In this document: positions 9,301 to 16,379 of the stretch, piece by piece
Layout of the letters: every line of letters begins with the position of its first letter
Numbering within the stretch: the first letter of the stretch is position 1
Assembly (NCBI GenBank): GCA_900541865.1
Contig: UQLO01000029.1
Coordinates: 1-35,842, forward strand
Direction: 5' to 3'
DNA length: 35,842 nt
DNA from: an uncultured Porphyromonadaceae bacterium
GTDB taxonomy: Bacteria; Bacteroidota; Bacteroidia; Bacteroidales; Muribaculaceae
Notes under the pieces: model-generated
Seen by the model: only the letters and a program-made list of their open reading frames with translations
What the model was told of the DNA's origin: nothing
Databases searched by the model: none
Made by a program: the position numbers and the translations under genes

Positions 9301-9648
9301 AGCGGTACTATGAAGATTACTCTGCTGTGGGATACTTCGAACGACCTTGACCTGATAGTGAACCAGGCCAACGGCACCGACATTTACTACGGCAACCGCA
9401 CCGACAACGGTTATGGCGCCAACCACTCCGGCGACAAAACCGGCGGCCACGGCTCCTACGAAAGCATATCGTGGTCGAATCCGCACAGCGGCATCTACGA
9501 CGTGTTCGTGCGCGCCCGCGGCTCGGTGCCCTCCGGCGGCATTCCCATCAAGGTGGTGGTGAAGAAAGGCTCCAACACGACGGTCTACTCCACTCGCCTG
9601 ATGCAGGGCAATATGACCGACTACCGCATCGCCAACTTCAGCTACTGA
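6322..9648 (+). CDS. Transmembrane Hanks-type Ser/Thr kinase with four extracellular repeat domains
   Basis: This 1108-residue protein is a paralogue of the preceding kinase. The kinase domain has GAGGFG (28-33), K56, HLDIKPDN (168-175), DFG (192-194) and YSPVEQYG. A Pro/Gly/Tyr-rich linker (about 300-370) leads to one membrane helix (about 374-397). Outside lie four copies of a domain of about 130-150 residues (near 412-545, 608-750, 788-930 and 960-1108), each with a LxWDxxxDLDLxV core, then GxxHSGDxxGG, GSxES and YDxFVR. Copy 3 reads DCDL in place of DLDL. An acidic stretch (EEVVAEEVVADD) and two poly-Ser linkers (753-772, 933-952) separate them. The repeats suggest an adhesive or ligand-binding rod coupled to a cytoplasmic kinase. 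The ligand and substrates cannot be inferred. A terminator follows directly. Confidence 0.88.
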   Translation: MAEVKHALQPGTLLTSGQQTYRVVKTLGAGGFGITYLVEAQVNEGGNVHSFFYAMKEHFLNSCCERGQGSSKVVYSNPVADQVQNSQRDFVAEAVRLQKLGTRHDNIVKVKEIFEANNTAYYIMEYLQGDSLRDYVSKRGRLSEQETLALTGPVLDAIGFLHANRMTHLDIKPDNIMLTPDPNGGMRPVLIDFGLSKHYDGQGRPTSTINTLGCSDGYSPVEQYGGITTFSPTADIYSMGATMAYCLTGQNPKKATDMLAGDTEAYAASGTPLGYAISQMMNINRTKRPQTAAEVFNILNSAPAQPQYGPQPGYGQTPPPPQPPYGGAPAGNATYVAPGVGGNMGGGMPPQPPYGPGAPAGYPYPQPKKSGSKNVIFIVLGVVGALILGAAAFFFLRKPAEGSIVNYTRNDAISEYIVTDAHSEDTAPHGATFLENYGDYPLAISLMWDRDKDLDLYVVDPDGDCINWSNTYLPETGGRHGGDSFGGTNSSETIGWTMPGEGQYDIFVRASSLSGNVPVHVGIIANGEHKFYKATLKPNEEIEGYAFYHITDFDYDDAQAIIEEVVAEEVVADDSVVEEVAVEPISNNSGSSSGGEISRHSTTPYSIGDAISEYYSPSVTTGRNASAESRANSKPGNGPLKISLVWDSSNDLDLYINTPGLTDIYYGNRTDNTSGAQHSGDAYGGSGSCESVNFSNPASGRYDIFVRGRNIPASGTPVKVVVKDGSNTTVYSTRLFGPTSMADYKITFYNYTSSGSSSSSSSSSSGSISSSGVPNTYTSGSTRSCGYSNAVDDYYEASTSSTYDSAAASRAANVGGNGPLKFTLLWDFSGDCDLIVNQANGVDLWRSNTSSTYDASFSGDQFGGSGSYESISFTNPGSGSYDAFVQVRSVPSSGGLITLVVKNGSTTTTYKTRVQKSNSDLKVIRMAQVSYSGGSSSSSSSSSSSSSSSSGPASYANSSNSYSSGNVVSSYYTANTSTAYDSNAVSRANNVHRSGTMKITLLWDTSNDLDLIVNQANGTDIYYGNRTDNGYGANHSGDKTGGHGSYESISWSNPHSGIYDVFVRARGSVPSGGIPIKVVVKKGSNTTVYSTRLMQGNMTDYRIANFSY
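9119..9172 (+). repeat. TCG/TCC trinucleotide run encoding poly-Ser linker
   Basis: A run of TCG codons with a few TCC codons encodes an almost pure Ser tract between extracellular repeats 3 and 4 of the second kinase. The period is three bases, so slippage would change linker length without breaking the frame. A second, more mixed Ser tract (AGC/TCG/TCC) lies near 8578-8637. Confidence 0.8.
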
Positions 9649-9671
9649 TACCCACATAACATAAATTATGC

Positions 9672-9699
9672 AAAAAGGCGCTCTTCGGGGCGCCTTTTT
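9672..9699. terminator. Rho-independent terminator, probably bidirectional
   Basis: A perfect stem AAAAAGGCGC (9672-9681) with GCGCCTTTTT (9690-9699), extended by two pairs to a TTCG tetraloop (9684-9687), is flanked by an A-run on the left and a T-run on the right. It ends the kinase operon 23 bases after its stop. Confidence 0.9.
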
Positions 9700-9710
9700 G
9701 CATCGCGGAC

Positions 9711-9741
9711 TTTGTTAACTCGCGCGGGAATTGTAATTTTG
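9711..9741 (+). promoter_or_regulatory. Bacteroidetes promoter of the DUF4199-GT2-SDR operon
   Basis: TTTG at 9711-9714 (-33) and TAATTTTG at 9734-9741 (-7, exact TAnnTTTG) are separated by 19 bases. Only 7 bases separate the -7 box from the ATG at 9749, so the transcript should be leaderless or nearly so. Confidence 0.85.
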
Positions 9742-9748
9742 CAAAACT

Positions 9749-10324
9749 ATGAGCACAAGCACACCACAACGGCCGGGGCGACCGGTCATACAGCGCGCCG
9801 CCGGTGGCGGCCTTCAGTTGGGCCTCTACCTGAGCCTGCTCGCCGTGGCATCGGGGGCTTCGCTGCACTATCCTCTACTTTCGTGGGTGGTGAACATACT
9901 GTCGATAGGCATACCGTTCTATGTCTACGCCATACTGCGGCGCAGTCTTGCCGAGACGCGCTTCAAGGGCACCTTTTCGGAGATGTGGGCCGAAGGAATC
10001 GCTGTTTTCTTTCTTGGGAGTGCCATCCAGGCGGTAGTTATCTACCTTGGGTTGCGCTATTTGGCTCCGGACCTTCTGGGGCGTATGGTCGACCAGACGC
10101 TGCAGGCTTTCACGCAGGCCGGCGTGGCGATGCCTGAGGATATAGGAGCGGCTCTGGAGGCTGTGCGCCGGCTGAGCCCCACCGATGTTCTTGCCCAGAT
10201 TATGAGCATGAACCTCATCGGCGGCATGGTATTGAGCCTGCTTCTGGCGGCACTGCTTGTGGTGCGCTACGCCGGTGAGGACCGTCGGCGCCGTTACATG
10301 GAAAAACACCCGGATATTTCCTGA
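9749..10324 (+). CDS. DUF4199-family membrane protein
   Basis: This 191-residue protein has about four membrane helices (roughly residues 22-42, 45-63, 85-107 and 150-172) and a short basic C-terminus. Length and helix pattern fit the DUF4199 family, common in Bacteroidetes directly before a family 2 glycosyltransferase, as here. No catalytic residues are evident. The function is unknown; a supporting role for the next gene's lipid-linked sugar chemistry is possible. It is the first gene of a tightly packed operon (6 bases to the next start). Confidence 0.8.
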   Translation: MSTSTPQRPGRPVIQRAAGGGLQLGLYLSLLAVASGASLHYPLLSWVVNILSIGIPFYVYAILRRSLAETRFKGTFSEMWAEGIAVFFLGSAIQAVVIYLGLRYLAPDLLGRMVDQTLQAFTQAGVAMPEDIGAALEAVRRLSPTDVLAQIMSMNLIGGMVLSLLLAALLVVRYAGEDRRRRYMEKHPDIS

Positions 10325-10330
10325 ACCGCT

Positions 10331-11296
10331 ATGGAAACAGAAAAGGAACTGAGCATAATAGTACCGCTCTACAACGAGGAGGAGTCGCTGCCGGAGCTTC
10401 ACGCCTGGATAAGCCGCGTAGTGGGCAAGATGGGCATCAGCTACGAGGTGATTTTTGTGGACGACGGGTCGACGGACTCCTCGTGGAAGGTAATCGAGGG
10501 CCTTGCGGCCTCCGACAGCGAGCATGTTCGTGCGGCCTCCTTCCGGCGCAACTACGGCAAGAGCCCGGCTCTGAACACCGGTTTCGGCATGGCTCGCGGA
10601 GCAGTGGTGATTACTATGGACGCCGACCTTCAGGACAGCCCGGACGAGATTCCGGAGCTTTACCGCATGATTACCGAGGACGGCTACCACCTGGTGTCGG
10701 GCTACAAGAAGAAACGCTACGACCCCCTGAGCAAAACGCTGCCCACCAAGCTCTTCAACGCCACGGCGCGGCGAGTGAGCGGTATCCGCAATCTCCATGA
10801 CTTCAACTGCGGCCTCAAGGCCTACCGCGCCGAGGTTGTCAAGCACATCGAGGTCTACGGCGATATGCACCGCTACATACCTTATCTGGCCAAACTTGCC
10901 GGCTTCGACCGCATCGGCGAGAAGGTGGTGCACCACCAGGCGCGCAAGTACGGCACGACCAAATTCGGCCTCGACCGCTTCGTCAACGGCTATCTCGACC
11001 TGCTCACGCTGTGGTTCACGGGCACTTTCGGCAAGAAACCCATGCACCTTTTCGGGTTGTTGGGCAGTCTGATGTTCGTGCTGGGCTTCGTTGCCGTGGT
11101 TGCTGTTGGCGCCATCAAACTCTACAATATGTACTCGGGGCACAGCTATATTCTGGTGACCGACTCTCCCTACTTCTACATCTCGCTGGTACTGATGTTG
11201 CTCGGATCGCAGCTCTTTCTGGCGGGCTTTGTGGGCGAACTTGTGGTGCGCAACTCGCCCAAACGCAATGAATACGAAATAAAGGAGCGGATTTGA
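10331..11296 (+). CDS. Family 2 glycosyltransferase, membrane-anchored (DPM1/GtrB-like)
   Basis: This 321-residue enzyme has an N-terminal GT-A domain: SIIVPLYNEEESL (about 8-20), FVDDGSTD (42-49) for the nucleotide-sugar, and the metal-binding DAD of MDADLQD (97-99), followed by FNCGLKAYR. Two membrane helices near the C-terminus (about 235-265 and 275-305) resemble polyprenyl-phosphate glycosyltransferases that load a sugar onto undecaprenyl phosphate at the inner membrane. The sugar is not predictable. Its stop overlaps the start of the following lipoprotein gene. Confidence 0.9.
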   Translation: METEKELSIIVPLYNEEESLPELHAWISRVVGKMGISYEVIFVDDGSTDSSWKVIEGLAASDSEHVRAASFRRNYGKSPALNTGFGMARGAVVITMDADLQDSPDEIPELYRMITEDGYHLVSGYKKKRYDPLSKTLPTKLFNATARRVSGIRNLHDFNCGLKAYRAEVVKHIEVYGDMHRYIPYLAKLAGFDRIGEKVVHHQARKYGTTKFGLDRFVNGYLDLLTLWFTGTFGKKPMHLFGLLGSLMFVLGFVAVVAVGAIKLYNMYSGHSYILVTDSPYFYISLVLMLLGSQLFLAGFVGELVVRNSPKRNEYEIKERI

Positions 11297-11820
11297 AGCC
11301 ATTACAGACCATGCGGCTGGTGGCCGCAACGACCATATTCGCCGCGGGGCTGCTTGCGGCGTGCAGCACAGGAGGATGCTACGACAACCAGAGCGCCATC
11401 CCTCTTGCGGGCTTCTATTCGTCGCAGACCAAGGGCGCCATTTCGGTGAGCGGCCTGAAGATCTACGGTATCGGAGCTCCCCACGACTCTGCGCTGGTGC
11501 GACCGTCGCAGACTGTGGGCAGCGTCTACCTGCCGATGCGGTCGACGCACAGCACCACGTCGTGGTGCCTTGACATCGCCACCACGGATTCTACAACGGT
11601 AGCCGATACACTGACCTTCGCCTACGAGTCGATACCCTACTTTGCTTCGGAGGAGTGCGGCGCCATGTACTACTACCGCATCACCCGCTACAGCTGCACC
11701 GGCAATGTCATTGACTCGGTGGTGGTCAAGGATTCGCTCATCACCAATGCCGACATAGAGACCATCGCAATATACTTCCGCACCGAAACGGAAACCGGCG
11801 GGGAGGCCGAGGCAAAATGA
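11293..11820 (+). CDS. Lipoprotein, DUF6452-like
   Basis: This 175-residue predicted lipoprotein has a hydrophobic signal and a lipobox LLAAC around residue 23. The body is a small beta-rich domain with several Cys residues. It resembles the DUF6452 family, found in Bacteroidetes beside the next gene's family. The chosen start is TTG at 11293, because AGGAG lies 5 bases before it and it overlaps the upstream stop; ATG at 11311 is an alternative that also leaves an intact signal peptide. Its stop forms an ATGA overlap with the next gene. Function unknown; probably acts in the envelope with the adjacent barrel protein. Confidence 0.75.
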   Translation: MKPLQTMRLVAATTIFAAGLLAACSTGGCYDNQSAIPLAGFYSSQTKGAISVSGLKIYGIGAPHDSALVRPSQTVGSVYLPMRSTHSTTSWCLDIATTDSTTVADTLTFAYESIPYFASEECGAMYYYRITRYSCTGNVIDSVVVKDSLITNADIETIAIYFRTETETGGEAEAK

Positions 11821-12791
11821 GGCGCATGGTAGGTCTGCTGCTGTTGGTGTGCTGCGCGCTGCCCTTTGTGGCTGCCCAGCGCCGCATCACTCCCGTGCAG
11901 ACCCCGGCTACGATGACACAGAGTGTCAACGAAACGGCCTCGGACACCTCGCGCATCAACGCTCGTCGGCGCGCACAATCTATCTCGTACGTCGACGATC
12001 GCGGCCTTACCATCTACGTCGATACCGTCACCAATATGGAGTGGACCGACTCCACTCTCATCGGGCGTGTTCCCAAGATGCAGTATCCACTGCTGCAGTC
12101 GCTTTCGGTGGGTGTCAACATCTGGGACCCGGTGATGCGCATCTTCGGGCAGCATCACGGCATCGCCGACGCCTGGGTAGAGCTCGACATGCACAACCGC
12201 TACAAGGTTGTGGCCGGAGCCGGACTGGGCACCGCCAAACACCGTGCGTCGGACGACGGCTTCCTCTATCGGTCGCCTCTGAGCGTCTTTTTCCGCATCG
12301 GGGCAGACTATAATTTCCTGTTCAACTCCAATCCGGCTTATCAGTTCATGGGCGGCGTGCGCTATGGTTTTTCGCCTTTCAGTTTCAGCGTCGACGACGT
12401 TCATATGAACGACTCGTACTGGGGCGAGACAAACACCATCAACGTACCGGCGCAGCATGCCACCGTTGGCTGGTTCGAGCTGTGCTTCGGATTGCGCGTG
12501 AAGCTATGGGGTCCCATTTCTGCCGGGTGGACCTTTAAGTACCACACCATACTGCATCAGAGCAAATGCACCTACGGCCGACCATGGTACATACCGGGCT
12601 ACGGGACGCGCAACGGAGCCGTAACGGGCGCTTTTTCAATAGTCTATACCATACCGTTGGGGCATATGAACAAGAAAGCGCCGCGTGAGGTTATAACAGA
12701 AGAGGACACCTACGAAGTGCCCGGGGGCCGCGGAAACACCGAATCCGCCCCCGAGGTCCAGACAGAGTTGCCCTCACACGGACAGCAATGA
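11817..12791 (+). CDS. Outer-membrane beta-barrel-like protein, DUF6048-like
   Basis: This 324-residue protein has a signal peptide (about 1-20, ending VAAQ). The body alternates Tyr/Phe/Trp and Gly in amphipathic strands (for example YQFMGGVRYGFSPFSF), as in outer-membrane barrels. It fits the DUF6048 family that follows DUF6452 genes in Bacteroidetes. The C-terminal 50 residues are polar and disordered-looking, beyond the last strand (VYTIPLG). Start and stop overlap neighbours as ATGA, indicating coupled translation. The role is unknown. Confidence 0.75.
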   Translation: MRRMVGLLLLVCCALPFVAAQRRITPVQTPATMTQSVNETASDTSRINARRRAQSISYVDDRGLTIYVDTVTNMEWTDSTLIGRVPKMQYPLLQSLSVGVNIWDPVMRIFGQHHGIADAWVELDMHNRYKVVAGAGLGTAKHRASDDGFLYRSPLSVFFRIGADYNFLFNSNPAYQFMGGVRYGFSPFSFSVDDVHMNDSYWGETNTINVPAQHATVGWFELCFGLRVKLWGPISAGWTFKYHTILHQSKCTYGRPWYIPGYGTRNGAVTGAFSIVYTIPLGHMNKKAPREVITEEDTYEVPGGRGNTESAPEVQTELPSHGQQ

Positions 12792-13528
12792 AAAGACTTA
12801 TAGTGATAGGCGCATCCTCGGGAATCGGGATGCGCGTGGCCTCGGACTTCGCGCGCCTGGGCTGGCGTGTGGGAGTAGCCGCGCGCCGCGAGGAACCTCT
12901 GCAAGCCCTTCAGCAGCAGTTTCCCAAGCGAATAGAGTACATGGGAATCGACGTTACGGCCGACGACGCCGTCGACCGCTTCTACAAGCTCATCGAAAGC
13001 CTCGGCGGCATGGACTACCTACTGTTCACGGCGGGCTGCGGCTGGCAGAATCCCGACCTCGACGCGGCGCAGGACCGCCGCACGCTCGATGTCAACGTGG
13101 TCGGCTTTACGCGCATCATCACAGCGGCCTACAAGTACTTCAAGGACACCGCCAACGCCTCCACGGGCCACATCGCGGCCATTACGTCGGTGGCCGGCAC
13201 CAAGGGCATAGGCGTGAGCGCCACCTACTCTGCCAGCAAGCGCTACCAGTGGACTTTCCTTCAGGCTCTGGACCAGTTGGCCCACATACAGCATGTCGAT
13301 GTTAAAATCACCGACATCCGTCCCGGATTTGTCGACACGCCGCTGCTTGCACAGGGCAAGGACTATCCGATGGAGATGAGCCTGGCCTACGCCGCGCCCC
13401 GAATAGAGAAGGCGATGGTGCTGGGTCGCCGTGTGGCCGTTGTCGACAGCCGCTGGGCCGTTGTGACAGCCCTTTGGCGCCTCATCCCCAACGCGCTTTG
13501 GCCCCATCTGGCCATCCGCCTGAACTAA
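12788..13528 (+). CDS. Short-chain dehydrogenase/reductase
   Basis: This 246-residue classical SDR has the NAD(P)-binding motif GASSGIG (8-14) and catalytic YSASK with Tyr147 and Lys151, plus the family Ser in ITSVAG. The Rossmann fold and length are normal. AARRE after the second strand is Arg-rich, which favours NADPH. The substrate is unknown. It is the last gene of the operon beginning at 9749 and starts within the ATGA overlap with the previous gene. A hairpin repeat unit lies 41 bases after the stop. Confidence 0.9.
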   Translation: MKRLIVIGASSGIGMRVASDFARLGWRVGVAARREEPLQALQQQFPKRIEYMGIDVTADDAVDRFYKLIESLGGMDYLLFTAGCGWQNPDLDAAQDRRTLDVNVVGFTRIITAAYKYFKDTANASTGHIAAITSVAGTKGIGVSATYSASKRYQWTFLQALDQLAHIQHVDVKITDIRPGFVDTPLLAQGKDYPMEMSLAYAAPRIEKAMVLGRRVAVVDSRWAVVTALWRLIPNALWPHLAIRLN

Positions 13529-13556
13529 CCACGGAGTGGGTACTTAATAATTGGGC

Positions 13557-13590
13557 GCAACGTATGGAGTGAGGGCTTCAGCCCTCACCG
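13557..13590 (+). repeat. Dispersed TTCA-loop hairpin repeat, copy 3
   Basis: The lead CAACGTATGGA is followed by an 8-base-pair stem (13569-13576 with 13581-13588) and a TTCA loop (13577-13580). It lies between the convergent SDR and CHAT genes and could also dampen read-through in both directions. It shares its lead with copy 1, although the stem sequence differs. Confidence 0.75.
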
Positions 13591-13620
13591 ATCCGCCCCC
13601 TGCCGCCGACACGGAAGAGG

Positions 13621-15837
13621 CTAATCGACCAGGACGAAGGAGGCCCAGTAGAATGGGTCGGGGTAGCCGGCGCGGACAGCGGCTCGGGCTGCCCGGAATG
13701 CGCGGTACGGGTCGGGGTCGGCGGTGAGTTCGCGGTAAAACTCTGTCATAAAGAGGCTTGCGGCGGCGTCGGACACTTCCCAAAGGCTGAGAAGGAGAGT
13801 CTGCGCTCCTGCTTTTTTGAAAGCGCGCTGCAGGCCGTAGATTCCTTCGGCGGTTACTTGTCCGTCGCCGCTGTGGCAGGAAGCAATAGAAACGAGGTCG
13901 GTACGGGTGAGGTCCATTGCTGCCACTTCGCGGGCGCTTATGATGCCTCCTTGCAAAGCGAGACCGGAGAGCGACATGGCGTCGGCATATCCCTGCAGCT
14001 CGGATGGCAGGTTTTCGCTGCCGGGAGTGTAATAGAAACCGTGGGTTGAAAGATGAAGAATGTCCGGGGCATCGCCGCTGAGCGCGAGCAAGTTTTCGCG
14101 AGTTGCGGAGATGTCGGCGAAGGTGTGCACGCCTGCGGAGGTGCTTAAAATGCGGCTTATGGAGTCGATTTCCAAACGAGAGTTCGGCAGAGCCCCCAAT
14201 CCGGAACTGTCGTCGAACTCGATGGCACCGAAAAGAGCCGCGGAGCGCGGTGCCTCCATAGGGCGGCGGTTTAGCAGTTCTCGCGCCGAGGAGAGACGCC
14301 GCATGGAGCGGATGTCGCCCAGCAGAGTGCCGCGCACGGGTATGGCGTCGGGGGCTATGCTGTGGAGGATGTCGGCCGGGACATAGAAAATACGTGATGC
14401 CGAGCCTGCGATGCTGTCGAGGACGCGGCCTATCAGGCGCTCCATATCGACGGCGGCCTCGCCGGTGTAGAGATTGCTGCGTACGTTGTTCTCCAATGTC
14501 AGAAGGGAGTCAATGCTGTTTGCATCGACTACTTTGTGGAGCAGGGGCGCATCCATGTTTCGTCTGATTTCAAAGCAGACGATACGTCGGATACCGTCCT
14601 CGCGGGTATAGGAGTCGAAATCGAGCAGCACGTCGTCGGGTTCGAGAGCTGCTCGAATGTCGTCGTAGGCAGTAGCGGTAAAGTCTGTGAGGCGGTGGTA
14701 TGGAGCGCAGCTGCGTGCAATATCGGCGTCCAGTTCCTTTATGGCGAGATAGATAGAATAGACGGAGTCTATGCTTCGGCGAGGATTTGCCTCCAATTGA
14801 TTCAGATCTTCCTGCAGGCGTGAGAGGCGTGCGAAGTTATCGCGGTCGCGCTCGGAGCCATGTTCGGCCAGGACGGCGCGTGTTGAGCGGTCGGAAGCCA
14901 GCAGCAGGCCCTTAGTGAGCAGGAGTGACTCGTAGGCCGAGCGCATGAAGACGGAATAGTCGTTGCCTATCCCCATCCCGTAGGGCACCATTCGGCGGAG
15001 CACGTCGATCATAGTGCCGAGCATGGCGCTTCGTTGTTCGGAGGGTAGAATTCGGAGCATTTCGACGACTCGGGTTCGGTAGCCGGAGGCGACTTGTGAG
15101 TAGAGGCTTGCCCCGGAGTCGAAGTCGCCCATGAATCCGGCCATATGCGCCTGCAGCTGTAGCGCCCAGAGGTATTCGGTGGAGTGGTCGCCGTACCATA
15201 CTCGGGCTGAGTCGGCCTGCCGGGAGTAGATGCGGGCCGCTTCGGCATAATCGCCGGAGTTTCCGAGGGCGTTTCCGAGGAGGTTGAAGGCGCGCAGGGT
15301 GTTGTCGCGGGCGTCCATAGGTTCTACAAGACGCACCATCCGTCGGTAGTTTTCGATGGCTCGGCTCCAGTTTCCGAATTTATTGTAGATAACGCCGGCT
15401 ATGGTGTGGAGAGCGTAGGCGTACTGCGAGCGGCCCGCGGTATATAGTTTTGCCGAATCCAGATAGGCGAAAGCAGCGGCGGAGTCGCCGGCCATCGAGA
15501 GGATGTTGGCCTGCATCATCATGGGGAACATGAGGAATTCGGGATGGTCGACGGCATCGGGACGCATGAGGTCTATGCAAGCGCGGCCGTTGCGGATGGC
15601 TCGGTCGAAATCGCCGGCATCGCTGCTTATCTCGCGGAGTTTGAGGTGAATGGCATAGCGGTCGTCGAGGCTGTCGGGGGGACATTCCGCCAGGGCCCGC
15701 TCGAGGAAGTCGATAGCTCGCGGAAACTGCTTTTCGGCTTCGGCCTCGAGGGCGGCATTGTAGAGGTCGGCGTAGTTGTGGGCCGCGGCGGCAACAATAG
15801 CCGCCATGGCGGCCAAGACAATGAGTATTTTCTTCAT
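13621..15837 (-). CDS. Secreted TPR-CHAT protease
   Basis: This 738-residue protein starts with a signal peptide (MKKILIVLAAMAAI, cleavage near residue 20), so it should be periplasmic or surface-exposed. Residues about 25-320 are tetratricopeptide repeats, including EKQFPRAIDFLERALAE and GDFDRAIRNGRACIDL. The C-terminal part (about 390-738) is a caspase-like CHAT domain with catalytic His599 (LHLSTHGF) and Cys654 (SIASCHSGDG), followed by GIYGLQRAFKKAGA and LWEVSD, typical CHAT signatures; both dyad residues are present. CHAT proteases are activated by partners bound to their repeats (family knowledge). The start overlaps the stop of the membrane-protein gene as ATGA, making it the last gene of the caspase-sigma operon. 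Substrate unknown. Confidence 0.92.
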   Translation of the reverse strand: MKKILIVLAAMAAIVAAAAHNYADLYNAALEAEAEKQFPRAIDFLERALAECPPDSLDDRYAIHLKLREISSDAGDFDRAIRNGRACIDLMRPDAVDHPEFLMFPMMMQANILSMAGDSAAAFAYLDSAKLYTAGRSQYAYALHTIAGVIYNKFGNWSRAIENYRRMVRLVEPMDARDNTLRAFNLLGNALGNSGDYAEAARIYSRQADSARVWYGDHSTEYLWALQLQAHMAGFMGDFDSGASLYSQVASGYRTRVVEMLRILPSEQRSAMLGTMIDVLRRMVPYGMGIGNDYSVFMRSAYESLLLTKGLLLASDRSTRAVLAEHGSERDRDNFARLSRLQEDLNQLEANPRRSIDSVYSIYLAIKELDADIARSCAPYHRLTDFTATAYDDIRAALEPDDVLLDFDSYTREDGIRRIVCFEIRRNMDAPLLHKVVDANSIDSLLTLENNVRSNLYTGEAAVDMERLIGRVLDSIAGSASRIFYVPADILHSIAPDAIPVRGTLLGDIRSMRRLSSARELLNRRPMEAPRSAALFGAIEFDDSSGLGALPNSRLEIDSISRILSTSAGVHTFADISATRENLLALSGDAPDILHLSTHGFYYTPGSENLPSELQGYADAMSLSGLALQGGIISAREVAAMDLTRTDLVSIASCHSGDGQVTAEGIYGLQRAFKKAGAQTLLLSLWEVSDAAASLFMTEFYRELTADPDPYRAFRAARAAVRAGYPDPFYWASFVLVD

Positions 15838-16376
15838 AGTTGGTCCAGAAGAGCTTGTGCGTCGGCCTGATATTCTCCGGCAACGAGTACAAAGCCGGCG
15901 AGGGCCTCGCGGGCCTCGGCCTTGCGGCCTGTTGTGGCCAGAATGTTGATTTTAAGCCAAGTGATGGAGTAAGAGCGGTCAGCGAGGACCAGACGCACAT
16001 ATTGCTGCTGCTCCCGGGGGAGAGCCGGGTCGACGGCCGTATCGGCCAGCAGACTGTCGGCGGTGGCCAGAGCGCGGTCGAAGTCGGCGGCGCGCATCAG
16101 GCGGACAACCTCTTCGGTGCCGAAACCGCCGCGCCAAGCGCTGTCGTCCCACCGCGCGGGAACAGATTTGGGCGGCACAATCAAAATGCTGACCCCCAGA
16201 CATAGGAGCATCACGGCAATGAAGGCGGCCGCCGTGGCATACCAGGCCCTTATACGGCGCCCGGAGGCGGCGCGGGCGCGTCGGGCGTCCCATTGAGCCA
16301 TCAGACACTTTTTAGCGGCCAAATCGGCGATGCGGCGCTCGATGCGCTCTTGGGAAATGTTGTCGTTCTGTTCCAT
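15834..16376 (-). CDS. Single-pass membrane protein of the caspase/CHAT operon (candidate anti-sigma or adaptor)
   Basis: This 180-residue protein has a charged, helical cytoplasmic N-terminus (1-44, rich in Arg near the membrane, so N-in), one membrane helix (about 46-67) and an outer part (about 70-180) that looks TPR-like (AADFDRALATADSLLAD; TGRKAEAREALAGF). No named family was recognised. It lies 3 bases after the ECF sigma gene and overlaps the CHAT gene, the position often held by anti-sigma factors. The cytoplasmic tail is short for a full anti-sigma domain, so a docking adaptor for the CHAT TPRs is an equal alternative. The periplasmic stalk just after the helix contains Lys/Arg sites (PPKSVPARW) that a caspase-type protease could in principle cut (inference). 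Confidence 0.8.
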   Translation of the reverse strand: MEQNDNISQERIERRIADLAAKKCLMAQWDARRARAASGRRIRAWYATAAAFIAVMLLCLGVSILIVPPKSVPARWDDSAWRGGFGTEEVVRLMRAADFDRALATADSLLADTAVDPALPREQQQYVRLVLADRSYSITWLKINILATTGRKAEAREALAGFVLVAGEYQADAQALLDQL

Positions 16377-16379
16377 AAT

